This document shows, in pieces, positions 11,021-23,080 of a DNA stretch of 64,000 nucleotides. The position numbers and the translations under genes are program-made. The stretch spans positions 62,001-126,000 of the forward strand of contig NW_026570243.1 of NCBI RefSeq assembly GCF_019649055.1, written 5' to 3'. How positions within the stretch are numbered: position 1 is the stretch's first letter; the number at the start of each line of letters is the position of its first letter. Source of the DNA: Paramacrobiotus metropolitanus (lineage: Eukaryota > Tardigrada > Eutardigrada > Parachela > Macrobiotidae). The notes below the pieces were generated by a model. It did no database searches and was not told where the DNA came from. It saw only the letters and a program-made list of their open reading frames with translations.

Positions 11021-12770
11021 TTTGATCTCAGATGACCGATACGACAGTTAGTTAGTATGATTTGTTTTACGAATTTACGCTGAAAAAAGCGAATACACTT
11101 GGCACCACAGGTTCTGCAAAAAAATAACATGTTGGTACACCATGACCGCACACGTTATATTCGGTTATAAGCCAAGCTGTGACAGCCAAGAGCATCTGCC
11201 TATTACTCTGGCCTGCGCCGGTATGCCCCTAGAGGCATCTAAATTGCTGGTTCTTTCTGCTTCGAACCGCTATTATCCGGAATTATGGCGCACTTTACAG
11301 GAAAGAAGTGGGAACAAGCTGTAAATTACGGCTTGTTAACCTTGTTTTATAAACGTCAGACGTATCCCAGGAGGCGGATTTAGGCGGTACTATGTCTGTA
11401 ATCAGACTCCTCACTTATACACTTACAGAGTTAATACGTTACAGAAAGTAGAACAACAGCGGTAATGTGCCAGGTGAAATTATATACCATTAACCACAAA
11501 ACGCAGGCTAGGCGTATCTCAGGGTACCCCACATTAATCCGTCTTTACACTATCATTGACTAGTAATTGCCTGATGCAACATCAGAAACGTTAACAGGTG
11601 ATATCTTGGTGTTACGGAGTACCGACCAGACGTCGAAATCCCGTTAATCGAGTTGTCTGCTCTTGATGTAGTCTTTGCTCTCTTAGCCTTCTCCGCGGCT
11701 GCCGGTAGTGGCTGCGGTCTGAGAAAAATACCAGAAAACGGTGGCAAAGTACCTAAATAACCTAACTGTTAAGACCGACCGAAATAGCAGATTACTGTAT
11801 ATCGTTTTCAACTGTAATTATAAATTAAATCACTACGCAGCTACCAGAGGTTTCAGCCTTATACTACAGTATAAAAATTGCTCTCCGAATCCTGCTCGGA
11901 TAATAGTTCACAGTGAAAAGTGTGATTGGTACATAGCTACAATTCAGTATTTCAGTTCCTAAAAATTGACCTGTTCAGTTTGTTAGCAAAATTCCAGCGT
12001 TTTCTGTGGTTTTCAGTTGCAATAAATCACCCTTCGTTTTTGCTGCAACAGAGCCAGAAACTATGGAGAATTTGGTAGCCCCACATTTTAAACTTTGTGA
12101 TTGAACTGGAACCAGTTTCCTTACAGGACACGGCCGGTGCCGGTGGAGTATAACTGCCTGCTTATGCTTAGAAATTCCTGAATACTAAAACTCATATTTT
12201 GATGAGAATGATTCTTTCTTCAGAGTATGAATCCCGAGGGGAATGACTCCCTTGGGAATGGTCTGTTCTCCATAGAACGACTGGTAAAAACGTTCCGTTA
12301 CAACGGGCGAGAGTGGCTCCGCTTGTCTTTTTTTGTTTTAGCGTTGCAAGTTTGGAAATAATGCGCTGGAATGCGGTGAGTGTATTGTGTACGGTCCATT
12401 CTCCTGCTTGCTGGGACAAATTTTTCATTTGCAGGTATTTTTGTGAGCTGTACTCGTCTCCGTAAATATCGTGGTAGTCATCGTCCTAAGCGCTAAGTAA
12501 GTACAACAACTTACAAGGCTTGTACATGGAACACTCCACTGTACGAGTAGTGCGACCGCAACCAGTTTTCATTACTAACCGCAACCGCAACCAGTAATTT
12601 TCTCATAGCCTAAAATAAAACGCATCAAAGTTAAACAAAAGATATTACTTACTTAAATGATCTGCCCATCTGCAGGACCGTTATACCGTTATAATTAATC
12701 TCTGTGTGGTCAAAAAATGCCCGGGAAGTGTCTAGAACACAACTTACAAGTATATGCAGCAAGCAGAATT
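11021..12770. other. Spacer, nothing recognised
   Basis: AT-rich, 1.75 kb. Short frames only, with no splice-bounded coding pattern found. Confidence 0.4.
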
Positions 12771-13780
12771 TTATTCAACCCGCGGATTGCTGCACCTTTT
12801 CCGCGAAGAAAATATGTAGCGGTACACTTTCGTGAGGCTCAGACAAACAAAAACCGGATCCAGCAGGCTTTGCAGTCCAAACAAGGTGCCCTCGACTCTG
12901 TGCAGGATTTCCAGATCAGCTGCCGGAATAAAGCGGAGCAGTTCGTAATACACTGTCCCCGGTATCCAGCAGACAATTACGCTGATGGCAAAACAAGTTA
13001 ACACGACGAACGGACGAGAACCTCCTCGCTTGGGTTGCGCTGGATGCTGTACCAGGCCTGGGCCGGATCTAATGTTTCCGTGGGACTACGCGCAACATGC
13101 GCAGCAGCCATCGTCTTCCGCCTGCGTAACTCTTTGTAGAGCAGAACTGGATAGGACAGCGGAATCAGCAATTTTGGCACGTCGAACACCCCCACCGTGA
13201 TAATTGTGGCCCATGTAAACTGCCGTGATAAATTTAATCGGCAACCTTTCTCAAGCGGAACGCGATAGAACGCAGCATCGATCATAATACCAGGTAGAAG
13301 CATCACATGTAGATAAATTACCGTACCGAAACACAACCACCAGGCCACCGCACGGGAATGGTGGTTTTTATATGCAAAGGGCCAAAATAATGCCCATGCG
13401 CGGTTGACCGTAATCAGAAGGTGAACGTGAATGACAAACGCGGCAACGACATAAACACAGTACAGGTGCATCATACATGCTGTTTGCCCAGTCCACCAAC
13501 CGCCATAAGGATAAGCCAGGATTTTCAGCGGCCCGTCCACACCCGCAAAAATTATATTGGCAGTTAACAGAAGGATAATGTACACGTTGAAAGGCGTCTG
13601 AAAAGACCTGTCAATCGCAAACAACAGAAGGGCACCGCAGTTGCTCAACAACGCTGCGACAGTTGTGCCCAAAAGCCATGAGGTGGCGAGTGCCGCATCG
13701 GTGGAGCCCTTTTCATTCAGCGTGTGATTCAGTGGCAATGGATTCGCGTAGTAAGACAGGTTTGCAATAACCGCGTCCAT
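12771..13780 (-). CDS. Class A GPCR with a one-base frameshift in loop 3 (receptor 5, group B)
   Basis: ATG at 13780. The first frame runs to 12998 and covers TM1 to TM5 plus loop 3: LLSNCGALLLF, then VNRAWALFWPFAY (NRAW), loop-2 VPLEKGC, and VFDVPKLLIPLSYP. It then breaks near 13023-13028, where one base is missing (AGC GAG GA- GGT TCT). The second frame resumes at once with GSRPFVVLTCFAIS, CWIP in TM6 and LLDPVF in TM7, ending at TAA 12771-12773. Everything else is intact and close to receptor 2 at 4.6 kb, including the C-terminal VYRYIF. The single lost base may be an assembly error or a fresh null allele. Confidence 0.8.
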
Positions 13781-15013
13781 TACTGTGGCCTAATATCAGC
13801 GGAATCCAGATCCCCAGATAGCGCACAAGTGTGTGTAACAATGCATAATAGCAAAAGAATTTTTCTACAAATGAACATATAAACAAAACCTTATTGTTTC
13901 AATAAAATATTATTGTAATTTTTACAAATGATTCTCATCAAGCCGAGTGGTGTCTGATCTCAGCTTTTTGTGCTAACATTTGTATTTACTAAATAAATAA
14001 ATTATACCTGTATGGTGTGTTTTTTGTTTTTGCAGACTGCAACCACTGAGCAGCGGTGGTGCGTGGCAGCGCCGTTAGCAAGTGATTAATCCGGAATTTT
14101 CATTAGGTAGTGAAATCCATTCGGGAAATATGGATTTGCGCAAAAGACCACATAAAATCTTCGTGTCCTTCGTCTGGTAGCAAAGTCAACCCGAGGGAAC
14201 ACGATGCGGGATTGGAAAACAATCACCACGACAGTTTCAGGTTATAATGCTGGTAGTTTTACTGACGCGGACAGGCTTTCAATCGATGAAACGAAAACAG
14301 CCCGATAATTAGGCTAGTACGCCAAATCGAACTGAAATTCAATTACAACCGTTCGTTGTTATGACACTGCTGACCTTATCCGCTTACTATTTCTGTGTAC
14401 TGTACTAACTCTGCTTGTCCCGGTAAATTCCGCATCTTTGCAGCTTCCGGTTGCTCTGCGACGGAAGCAGGATGAAAAGGATTCTCCAGACGTTAATTAT
14501 TGTCGCTGTTAATTTGTGAATTTTGCACGTCAGGGCAGTCAGTACTGCACAGTACAATTGCTCAGGTGAATTTGCTACTCTATTTGTGCTCTCTTTCTTT
14601 TAAAACTATTCGAAGAAAAAAGCAACAAACCTTACAAAATGTGTATAATCTTCGTACTAGGACGATCGCCAACCCTTCAGTTGCAATCAATATTAACAAT
14701 GTGCATGCCGCTTTGGTGTGTGCTGAGCGACATATTTTTTCACTGAATTACGGATACCGGATGCAAGTTAGTAAACCCAGGCTGCCCGTCGAAAACAGTA
14801 AAATTAAGGTTCCCTTTGATGTTAACTGGCACAAACCTTCTTTATTTCATGCCTTGCCATTAAACAGTTACCCAATCGTTTAACTACCCAGTAACGAATA
14901 ATAAATTTACGTTTAACAGTAAGGAATTTTGCATATATTCACATCAAATGATCAGATTAGAGCAGAAATCGCCCCAAAATGCACGAATTTATTCACGTAC
15001 AGACACTTAAATC
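13781..15013. other. Spacer, nothing firm
   Basis: AT-rich. A 127-codon plus frame at 14500-14883 starts with a non-ATG codon and has no family resemblance or splice support, so I do not call it. Confidence 0.4.
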
Positions 15014-16057
15014 CTAGTGCTCGGCAGCATCCTTCTGCTGTGCCACCTGACAAGTACCACACATCCTCCCCAAACGCATCACGTGGTGGTACACCTTACT
15101 CAGACTCAGACAGACAAAAACCGGATCCAGTAGACCTTGCAGCGAATATAAAATGTCCGCGACTTTCCCAAACGTCTTCAGCCTGTCCATCGAAACGAAA
15201 TTCAGCAGTTGGTAGTACATCAGACTCGGCATCCAGCAGACGATAATGCTGATGGTAAATAAAGTCAACACAATGAATGGTCGCAAATGGCTCCGTTGCG
15301 GACGCGTGGTGGCGGTCGCCATGTCCGCTGGCACCGGAGGTGTCGACGTCATCGTCAACTCCGCAAACTGCTGAGCGGCCACAATCCGTCTTCTTCGACG
15401 CATTTCTTTTCTCCAGAGTAGAGGATAGCAAATGGGAATGAATACTTTTGGGACAATAAATACCAACCACGAGGTAAACGTTGCCCAGGCGAACTGCGGC
15501 GAAGAGTCCAACCAACAACCTTTTTCAACAGGGATGCGATAGTAGACCGCATCCAGTAAGATGCCAGGTAAAAGCAGCACATGCAGATAAAATACCGTGA
15601 CGCCAGAAACCCACCACGCCACGGCGGTGGAGTGGTACTTCCGGTAGGACAGCGGCCAAAACATTGCCCAGGCGCGGTTCAATGTGATCAGCAAGTGGAA
15701 ATGGATGGCCATGGCGGCGATGATGTATACGGTGTAGATGCGCAATGTGCATACGGCGGCTCCCAGCCGCCAGTCGGGGTACGGATACGTCAACAGTTTC
15801 AGCGGACCATCGACGGCGACAAAGACAATATTGGCAGACAGCAAAGCCATGATATAGACGTTGAACGGCGTGCGGAGAGATTTGTTGATGATGAACAGCG
15901 AAAGAACTCCACAGTTAGCTAATAGCGTTGCTGCGGTTGTGCCAAAAAGACAGGAGATGGCGAATGGGTAAGGAGTCGCGTTGCTGGCGTTGGTCATCCC
16001 CTTGAGCAGGGTTTGATTCGCGTATCGTTCCAGCAGGTAGGAAATGTTGGCCTCCAT
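15014..16057 (-). CDS. Class A GPCR, intact, 347 aa (receptor 6, group B)
   Basis: Single exon. ATG 16057 is chosen because MEANISYLLE aligns with METNFSEMLE of the paralog at 24382; an in-frame ATG at 16138 would add 27 non-conserved residues. Landmarks: TM1 LLANCGVLSLF, Cys103, NRAW 127-130 with AMFWPLSYRKYH, loop-2 Cys181 (VEKGC), basic loop 3 (MRRRRR), CWMP 274-277, LLDPVF with DP 311-312. The last part of the gene (15065-15267, TM6 to TM7) is nearly identical to the paralog's, while the region just before it differs at many sites. That points to gene conversion. Both genes lie on the minus strand, 8.3 kb apart, with unrelated receptors in between. Confidence 0.93.
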   Translation of the reverse strand: MEANISYLLERYANQTLLKGMTNASNATPYPFAISCLFGTTAATLLANCGVLSLFIINKSLRTPFNVYIMALLSANIVFVAVDGPLKLLTYPYPDWRLGAAVCTLRIYTVYIIAAMAIHFHLLITLNRAWAMFWPLSYRKYHSTAVAWWVSGVTVFYLHVLLLPGILLDAVYYRIPVEKGCWLDSSPQFAWATFTSWLVFIVPKVFIPICYPLLWRKEMRRRRRIVAAQQFAELTMTSTPPVPADMATATTRPQRSHLRPFIVLTLFTISIIVCWMPSLMYYQLLNFVSMDRLKTFGKVADILYSLQGLLDPVFVCLSLSKVYHHVMRLGRMCGTCQVAQQKDAAEH

Positions 16058-18529
16058 TATTTTGAGTGAAAAGAGAATGTCTCGACTAGCTGTTGCTGCA
16101 GACTGAATGTATTTGTTACAGTCATGCAGAGTGAACATTGAAAATGAGCCTAAAAACAATTCGTTTCAAATTACACTCGGTGAAGAGCTAAAGATATAGG
16201 CTGTTGGTCGCCTTTAGCAACCTGAAGTGCAAGTGGCTAACAATAATAATTTAGCAAGATTCACAACGAATGGAATTTAATATCTACGGCTAGAATGCAG
16301 AAAGAATAGTGTGGGTCAATGGCCACCCTTGAGCTATGTTTTGCTGAAGCAGGTTTTGAACGCTTTAATACAATCATACAGCTCGTACCACAGTTCAACA
16401 CCGGTGCCAAAGAGATTTACGGAACTGGCTGTTAGATACGAAGCACCTACGATGTACCTACGATAACTAAGTACAAGTGCGTATATCGCCGTATGCATGC
16501 ATATGGCAGAACTTAAGCAATCAGCTTTGCTAAATAAGCTAACAATAAGATGATTGCTTGAGTTCTACCGTTAAATAACGGATGGACAAATATTAGCGGC
16601 ACAGGTTGTTTTTCCACAACTAAGCAAGTGTTGCCTATGTTAGGTTACGGTGTTATCTACTACCAAACAGGCATATTATGTGCTTTGTTTCAAATATTAA
16701 TTTAACAAAATGGCTGTGTGCCCCATCGAACGGGGCGCATTGAATAGGCTACGCGTCCAGGTTGTCCGGGCGCACAGACTTTGACTTTGCGCTTCGTATG
16801 TCTGGACGGATCGAGGTTTAATTTCAAAAAAATTGAAATTTCCATGTTTTTCCGGTAGATTTTGTTTTTGCTTAGTTTCTTTACTTTCTATACCTGTTGT
16901 CGTTACCCTTACAGGTTCCTTGTTTTATCGCCTGGTTTATTGAAAATGTCTTTTAAAATTAAACGTCACACGCCGAGTTTGGCACCTTGATTCTTAGCAA
17001 AATTGCACGAAAAAAAATGCACAGGTTGAGCCACGATAGATCGTCCTGCTCTCATGCGCGTTACCGCTTTCAAAGCTATAGAGGTTGAAGTCGAAATGCG
17101 CCTGAGGAGTGGTACAATAAAGCTAGCACTTTCCCATGCTGTCCAGATTCCGCTTTCTGGGAAGCGTGCATCACCAGTCACCTAACGTTTGGATGTTTCG
17201 TATGTTCTTATAATCTTATCGTTCTTTATCTTCGAACAAATAGGCTGTGCCGTATTTGATGGTATCACAAGACAAAGCCAACTGTGCTAAGCTTTGCATT
17301 AACAATAGTGCAAAACAAGAGAAAACGCGACTGCCGCTTGTTCTGGCCAGCTGACCCTGCCTTTACTTCTGGAAGTTGATACTCGTACTGATTTTGAAAT
17401 CTTCTTAATTTGAGTAGCTAACTAAGCAATAAACCCTCATGACAAAAACACAGTTGTTAAAAAAATCGAAAATAGTCGATATTTCTGCACCCGAAAACAG
17501 GAGGCGCAAAACCAAATTCAATGCGCCCGAAGACCGGGCGTACAGCAAAAGTCTATGTTGGCCGGGACGCATAGCAGCCACCTGATTTTAATTACTGTAC
17601 ATCGAAATCTCAGTATCATCGAAAACAATTAATTCTGCTGCTTTCATACACTACCCTAGAGTGTTTAATCGAACGCTGCATCAGGTATAAGGCAGTTAAA
17701 TTCGATTCAGGCTGACGAGCTGACAATAACCCAACCTGCTTTTGTGGCAGGGGATGTGAGAATAATAACCATAATTTCACCTTTTCAGTTGTTGTTGTTG
17801 TCGTAGATGCTACCGAATTCCATTTCTCAAAATTCTTACGCCTGAATTCCCTTTAGAAGTGTCTCTTTGCAGACATAGTTCCGCGCAAATAAGCATTTGG
17901 TGCAACGAACGAGTGCGGCTGTACAACAGTTTTTAGTGTTTCCGTAAGCACGGGCGGAGGTCAGGAAAATACGTTCAACAGCGTCCTTAAACCGGCAGGG
18001 GTTATAGGTCTTCACGGTTCGCCAAGTTACAAGTTTTTTGCACTGCAGGGCAAGGAAAAATTCAGATCATATAAAATAAGACAGATTGACATGATTCACG
18101 AATGCTGGCTGCTCCTGGTGGTCTGCGCACTCAAAAGTAGTGGCAGTGTAACATCGTTCAGAACACTGTACGTTTTCTACGAAGCAAAAGTTTACAGGTA
18201 AATTTGTGTTTTTGGAAATTCAAACAATTCCTTTAGAAATTTTTTATATGCTTTCTGACGCCGTTCTGCTGCCGTCTTTTGGAACGTTAATTGATACCAA
18301 CATCACCTACAGAGTACACTGAAGCACAGCTCGGGCTTTCTCCTGTTCCCGCAGTGCTTTGAGTGGTATATTTTTTAGCTTGAACACTACCTACTATTTG
18401 TCTCATATTTCGGTCACGTTGAGAGCGCTTTTTTATCAGCTGGACCCGGTCAGACGTGTAACATCATTGACGTGTCACTGGAATAACCGCCGATCGCCTA
18501 TACGCTTCTGGATTTGGTAATTCTTGCAC
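16058..18529. other. Spacer with a possible degenerate inverted repeat
   Basis: No gene seen. The 13-mer GGGCGCATTGAAT near 16733-16745 recurs inverted near 17515-17527, with looser similarity around both. This may be the ends of an old ~0.8 kb DNA transposon. Confidence 0.35.
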
Positions 18530-18634
18530 AAAATGCAGCCGAGGTGGAGGAGGTGGAGGATAGCGTCCTGGTCTGCCGTGGCTGCCAAAATGCAGCCGAG
18601 GTGGAGGATAGCGTACTGGTCTGCCGTGGATAAT
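18530..18634 (+). repeat. 57-bp imperfect tandem duplication at receptor 7's 5' end
   Basis: A unit beginning AAAATGCAGCCGAGGTGGAG occurs twice (18530-18586 and from 18587). The first unit also carries an internal GAGGTGGAG doubling. Its length is a multiple of three, so the frame is kept. A single, diverged unit is found upstream of the sister pseudogene near 22069. Confidence 0.8.
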
Positions 18635-19362
18635 GCCACCAATAATCTTTCGTTGCATCTTTCGGCAGCAAGAATGAATACAACAGCAACTACGGTAAAT
18701 ATGAGCGAGAACTCACTTTCCCTCGGGCTGGTCAGTTCTACAATCGTGACCTTATTGTTTAACGGCGGAATTCTTGGTGTCCTCCTGCGCGGAAGAAAGC
18801 AGCAAACGCCCCTGGATGTGTACATGACAGCGCTGCTTTTGAGCAACATCCTCTTCGTCGCCATCAACAATCCCCTGAAAATGCTCACTTTCCCGTACAC
18901 CTCATGGTGGATTGGCAGCGCAGCATGCATGCTTTACATTTACTGCAATTACGTCATCTCAGCGATTACGATACATGTCTATCTCTTAATCAGCTTCTGT
19001 ATTGGATGGGCACTGTTTCGGCCGTTGTCTTATAAAGCGCATCACACTTCCGTCTCTGCCTGTTTGCTGTGGTTATGCACGGTAATTTATTTGCATATTG
19101 TACTGCTGCCTGGAATAATCATGGACGCCACCTATTATCAAAGTTTAGAGGATAAAGGATGTACGGTGGACTGGAAAGCACAGTACACCTGGTACATGCT
19201 GGTGGCAGTCGTGGTATATGATGTACCAAAATTGCTAATTCCCGCAGTTTATCCGCTGCTGCTATGGAAAACAGTACGTGGAAAAACGCGTGGCATTTCT
19301 TGGACTGGTACGACAACCTGTGGCACTGAATGCGCCGGGAGGTCAACAAACATCACACCCCG
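18533..19362 (+). pseudogene. 3'-truncated class A GPCR (receptor 7, group A)
   Basis: TM1 to TM5 are present: SLGLVSSTIVTLLFNGG, then SFCIGWALFRPLSYKAHH, loop-2 EDKGC, and YDVPKLLIPAVYP. Homology to the 22.1 kb copy stops abruptly at about 19361 (shared CACACCCCGAC), and TM6, CWIP and TM7 are missing. The frame stays open to 19474 with unrelated residues. The DRY position reads CIGW, so the conserved Arg is gone. The start is unclear. ATGs at 18533, 18590 and 18674 are in frame. The codon aligned with the family's usual start appears to be GTG, and the first two ATGs lie in a 57-bp tandem duplication. It is probably dead. A tRNA-like unit lies 190 bp downstream. Confidence 0.8.
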
Positions 19363-19548
19363 ACGTTATTATTACTGTCGACCGAACATGAAACTTTCAG
19401 AGTTGTGTATCGTCATGTGTTTGTCTGGTTGTTTGGGCAAACACAAGCGACATTTTCATGTAACTGTGAATTGAACACGTATTGGTACTGTGAGCGGAGA
19501 AGCGGCTCACGTACAGCGACAAAATCTTTCAAAGGATTTCAACGTATT

Positions 19549-19620
19549 GCGCCGTGGTGCAGTGGTACTGCCTACGCGGATCTAACGACGTAGCCGGGGT
19601 TCGATTCCCCCATCGGCGCC
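19549..19620 (+). tRNA. tRNA-like Pol III unit (tRNA pseudogene or SINE head)
   Basis: Exactly 72 nt. GCGCCG at the 5' end pairs with CGGCGC at the 3' end. An A-box-like TGGTGCAGTGG and a perfect B box (GGTTCGATTCC) are present, and a TTTTT terminator follows directly. The T-stem keeps four G-C pairs and the candidate anticodon stem is CTACG/CGTAG. However, that stem encloses 12 nt instead of 7, the seventh acceptor pair is T-T, and positions 8-9 do not register. No anticodon can be assigned with confidence. I therefore read it as a tRNA-derived pseudogene or the head of a SINE, not a working tRNA. Confidence 0.45.
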
Positions 19621-20813
19621 TTTTTCAGCCGTTTCTCGATTTCCCTTGGATTGCGCCCTGCTTAGAGTACGATATCGTCAATACATTACAATTAAAGCTA
19701 CACCGGGCCGTCATTTTGTGACGCGACCAAAGCCCCGTAACATGTATTTCATCAGTTAGGGGCCTTTCATGATTTATGAATAATTAGACGCCCCTAAAAT
19801 AAAGGCTTCTGTAAGGGGTCGTTTTGCAATACTCCATCTCTGTCAAGCTTTTTTGGTAGCTTTTTGCAGAGCAAAACTTGATAGGAAGTGAATTTAATAG
19901 GTTCTTCACATATACAGTCCGATCGGAAATCACAAATCAACAAGGGAGGTGATTTGAAATTTTGAACTGACTTTTGTAGTGAGCGATCCTTTACGCAGTT
20001 TAAATTGTAGAGCAACCGGAAGCAGCAAAGATGCGGAAATCGCCGGTACAGCAGAAGCAAACGCATAAAGTCAGTTCTGCAGACAAATAGTTTTCTATTT
20101 TTGTTGAAATAGAAAACCGTCGCTACGCTCCGGTCATAACCTACATGAGATACTTTTATCTTCACGTCGTTATTTATCTGGACGATGTCGTAATTGTTTT
20201 ACAAAAGCAGTTCGGCTCTAAATGTCAACTCTGAGTGCCTTGACATAATTCATTGACATATTATGGAGTCTCTCGAATGTTTTTGCTTTTCCAATTTCCT
20301 GTTGAATCGATAAACCACAGATTTTCATCGACCACCTAAAAGTTTAACCAAACATCCGAAGTTTTAACCAACCATCAGCGGTAGCGGATTGGAATGCGGT
20401 TCTTAGGTTTTAAACCATTAACTTGTAAACGTGTCTGCCGGCTGCAAGTGCGGAAACTCCATTTACTCTGTCAGCGATAGTTGACTTTATCACGGTGCTG
20501 TTTGCGCTCTCATGGTTATCCTTTGAACCGGATGTTAGTTTGTGGCATGTCGAAGAAATTTCGATGAACCCCTCAAAGCGCTATAATTATTTTAAAAGGC
20601 CTTCTTGGCGATAATATCAAGCACGCAGTGTTGATTTTGTCTTAAACCTATTTTACCTTGCCCGAGAACCAAACGTTCGTGCCGTTAATTTTACTGTCTC
20701 CTCCCAAGGTACCGTACCAGTAATACTACTGACCATAATTTCTTCTGTTTTGCTTGCGCAAACATTCTGCAAAAGCCCTTTGATAATACAGTACATTAAT
20801 TTTATCATCGCAA
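19621..20813. other. Spacer, nothing firm
   Basis: Possible body of a tRNA-derived element followed by plain spacer. There is a small A/T-rich hairpin near 20090-20118. A 123-codon minus frame (19794-20165) has a non-ATG start and no support. Confidence 0.35.
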
Positions 20814-21860
20814 ATGGATGGCAACATAACAACAGCTCAAAATCTGTCTACCCTCTCGGTACACCGCAATAACTCAATGGGATCTTTCCCACCGCCGTAC
20901 AACACATCAGTTGGACGCTCATTACCTGCCAGTCTCTTCAGCACCGGGATACTTGCTTTGACGTTCAATCTCCTGGCGCTGCTCTTAACGCTGACCAAGA
21001 CCTCACTGCGGTCGCCCTTCAATATGTACGTTGTAGCTTTGACGTGCAGTAATGTGTCGTTTGTCTCTGTGAACCGTATAATGCTCGCCATCGCGGACTC
21101 TTACGCCCCGTCTTGGCTGGGCCCTACCCTGTGCACCTTACGCTTGTATTCCTTGTACGTATTCGTCCCTCTGATCTACCACTTTCATTTGCTGATCACG
21201 CTAAACCGCGCTTGGGCGCTTTTCGTACCGGTCTCTTACCGTGACCGGCATAACAGCACCACCGCCGGCATACTTTGCGGCGCGGTGGTGACTTATGTAC
21301 ATGCGTTTATGCTGCCGCAACTGGTTCGCGATCGCTTATACTATCGTCTGCCGTTGGAGAAGGGCTGCCAGCTGAATACTGCCAGTCAGTTTGCTCTAAC
21401 ATTGTTCACGACCATTTGGGTTTTCACCGTACCCTGTCTGATAATTTATGTTGCCTATCCCATCCTGCTGTGCAAGATGTTGTTCCGGCGACGGACGACG
21501 AATAGGCCGAATAACAGTACCGCTAACCATGAAGCTTTCAACCGTCCCTTCTTACTGTTGACGTTGTATACCTGCAGTACGATGGTGTGCTGGTTGCCTA
21601 GTATTTGCTACTACACTATTCTCAGCAGTTCCACTGTCCACATGGGCCCGGTCGTGTTCCAAATCACATCAAATCTGTACAGTTTACAACCGATCCTTGA
21701 TCCACTAATATTTTGTCTCACTTTGGACGATGTACGGGTTTACGCAATCCGACTCTTCGGCAGAACAAGAAATAATCAAGTTGGCGTTCCGAGTGACACC
21801 GCCCAGCGGCCATCGGGGAGCATGGAGAATCCGAACGCTGCGCCTATGACGTCCTCATAA
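20814..21860 (+). CDS. Class A GPCR, intact, 348 aa (receptor 8, divergent)
   Basis: Single exon from ATG 20814. The long N-terminus (1-38) has sequons NIT, NLS and NTS. TM1 is about 38-60 (FNLLALLLTL in place of NCGVL), Cys107 opens TM3, NRAW is at 131-134 with ALFVPVSYRDRH, loop-2 Cys185 (LEKGC), TM6 CWLP 259-262 and TM7 ILDPLIF (DP 296-297). Loop 3 is short (RRRTTNRPNNST). The C-tail is long and Ser/Pro-rich. Sequence around TM2 (VNRIMLAIADSYAPSW) differs from both main groups. It sits between the truncated group-A gene and its decayed sister, so it was either present before or carried along in that duplication. Confidence 0.93.
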   Translation: MDGNITTAQNLSTLSVHRNNSMGSFPPPYNTSVGRSLPASLFSTGILALTFNLLALLLTLTKTSLRSPFNMYVVALTCSNVSFVSVNRIMLAIADSYAPSWLGPTLCTLRLYSLYVFVPLIYHFHLLITLNRAWALFVPVSYRDRHNSTTAGILCGAVVTYVHAFMLPQLVRDRLYYRLPLEKGCQLNTASQFALTLFTTIWVFTVPCLIIYVAYPILLCKMLFRRRTTNRPNNSTANHEAFNRPFLLLTLYTCSTMVCWLPSICYYTILSSSTVHMGPVVFQITSNLYSLQPILDPLIFCLTLDDVRVYAIRLFGRTRNNQVGVPSDTAQRPSGSMENPNAAPMTSS

Positions 21861-22029
21861 CACATTTCCTCCGTTTTTTCTCATATTTCGGACACTTCCA
21901 GGCTACAGCTATACGGCTATACCTATTCCGGCTATACGTTCTCATCAACTGATCACGTGTCAGATGGTCGTCACCATGTCACTTGAATAGCTGTACCACT
22001 TGATGTTTCAACTAACCGCCGATCGCGTA

Positions 22030-23080
22030 AGCTTCTGGATCTGGGCACAGTATCGATGATCCTTAAATAAAATGCAGCCGGGTTGGAGGAAAGCGTATTG
22101 GTCCGGCGTGACTAAAACAACTAGTAATCGTCCGCTGCATTTTTCGGCATTAAGAAAGAAACCAACAGTAATTTCGGCAAATATGAGCGAGAACTCACTT
22201 CGCTCGGGCGGATCAGTTCTGCCATCGTGATTTTATTGGTTAACTGGAGTTCTTGCTATTCTCCTGCGTGGAAGAAAACAGCAAACGCCCCTAGGCGTAT
22301 ACATTACAGCGCTGCTATTCAGCAACAATACAGCGCTGCTTCGTCGCTGTGAACTGGAGTCGCCGCGTGCATGCTTTACATATATACTTAAGTTACATCA
22401 TTTCAGCGATTACACAACAGGTCGTTCTCTGGATTAGCGTCAACATTGTATGGGCATATAAAGCGCGTCCCACTTCCGTCTTTGCCTGTCTGCTGTGTTT
22501 ATGCACGATCTTCGCATTATTTATCTGCATATCTCATTTATTTGCTGCCTGGAATAATCCTGGACGGCACTTATTATCAAAGTCTGGCGGATAATGGATG
22601 TACATAGGACGATGAACTGCAAGGCACAGCACACCTGCCACATGATGTGCCAGAATTGTTAATTTTCGTCGTTTATATGGTGCTGCTATGGAAAGCAGTT
22701 CGTGGAAAATCGCTTGGTACAACATTTCTTGGACTGGTACAACAACCAGCGGCAATGAATGCGTCGCCAGATCAACAAACGTCACACCCCGACAAAAAGA
22801 ACGTTCGCGGCCGTTTGTTGTGCTGACATTGCTGGCCCTATGTGTTACGATTTGCTTGATTCCGACTTCCGAGCCATGATTTATTACATATTCCTACGGG
22901 TAGGTTTCGTTTCACCGGCAAAGTTGGAGACTTTGCGCAGGGTGTCGAGTATTCTTTTTGGTCACAGGGTTTGCTTGACTCGATATTTCTTTGCCGAAGT
23001 TTCCGAAAACTAAGCAGCTATGTTGCTGCGTTGTGGAAAGCTGGGATAATCGAAATGTCGTGCACCAGCAACCGTTGTAA
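22030..23080 (+). pseudogene. Decayed class A GPCR (receptor 9, sister of receptor 7)
   Basis: Recognisable fragments lie in different frames, with stops and small deletions: SENSLRSG near 22190, ILLRGRKQQTPLGVYI near 22255, CLLCLCTIF near 22480, PGIILDGTYYQSLADNGC across 22548-22600, RSRPFVVLTLLALCVTIC from about 22808, then TM7 with LLDSIFLC near 22968, and an end that matches family C-termini (QQPL-stop, 23078-23080). Most of TM2 to loop 1 is deleted (around 22330-22360). Unlike receptor 7 it still has TM6 and TM7. Similarity to receptor 7 extends upstream of the coding region (CCGCCGATCGC...TTCTGGAT), which shows a segmental copy, not a retrocopy. Confidence 0.85.

Noticed and set aside
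14500-14883. 127-codon plus-strand gene
   Set aside because: No ATG at the start, no splice sites, no recognisable protein character.
16058-16138. Longer start for receptor 6 at ATG 16138
   Set aside because: The paralog at 24382 starts at the residue matching ATG 16057, and the extra residues are not conserved.
19549-19620. A functional tRNA gene
   Set aside because: Stem mismatches and a 12-nt anticodon loop prevent a standard cloverleaf; kept only as a tRNA-like unit.
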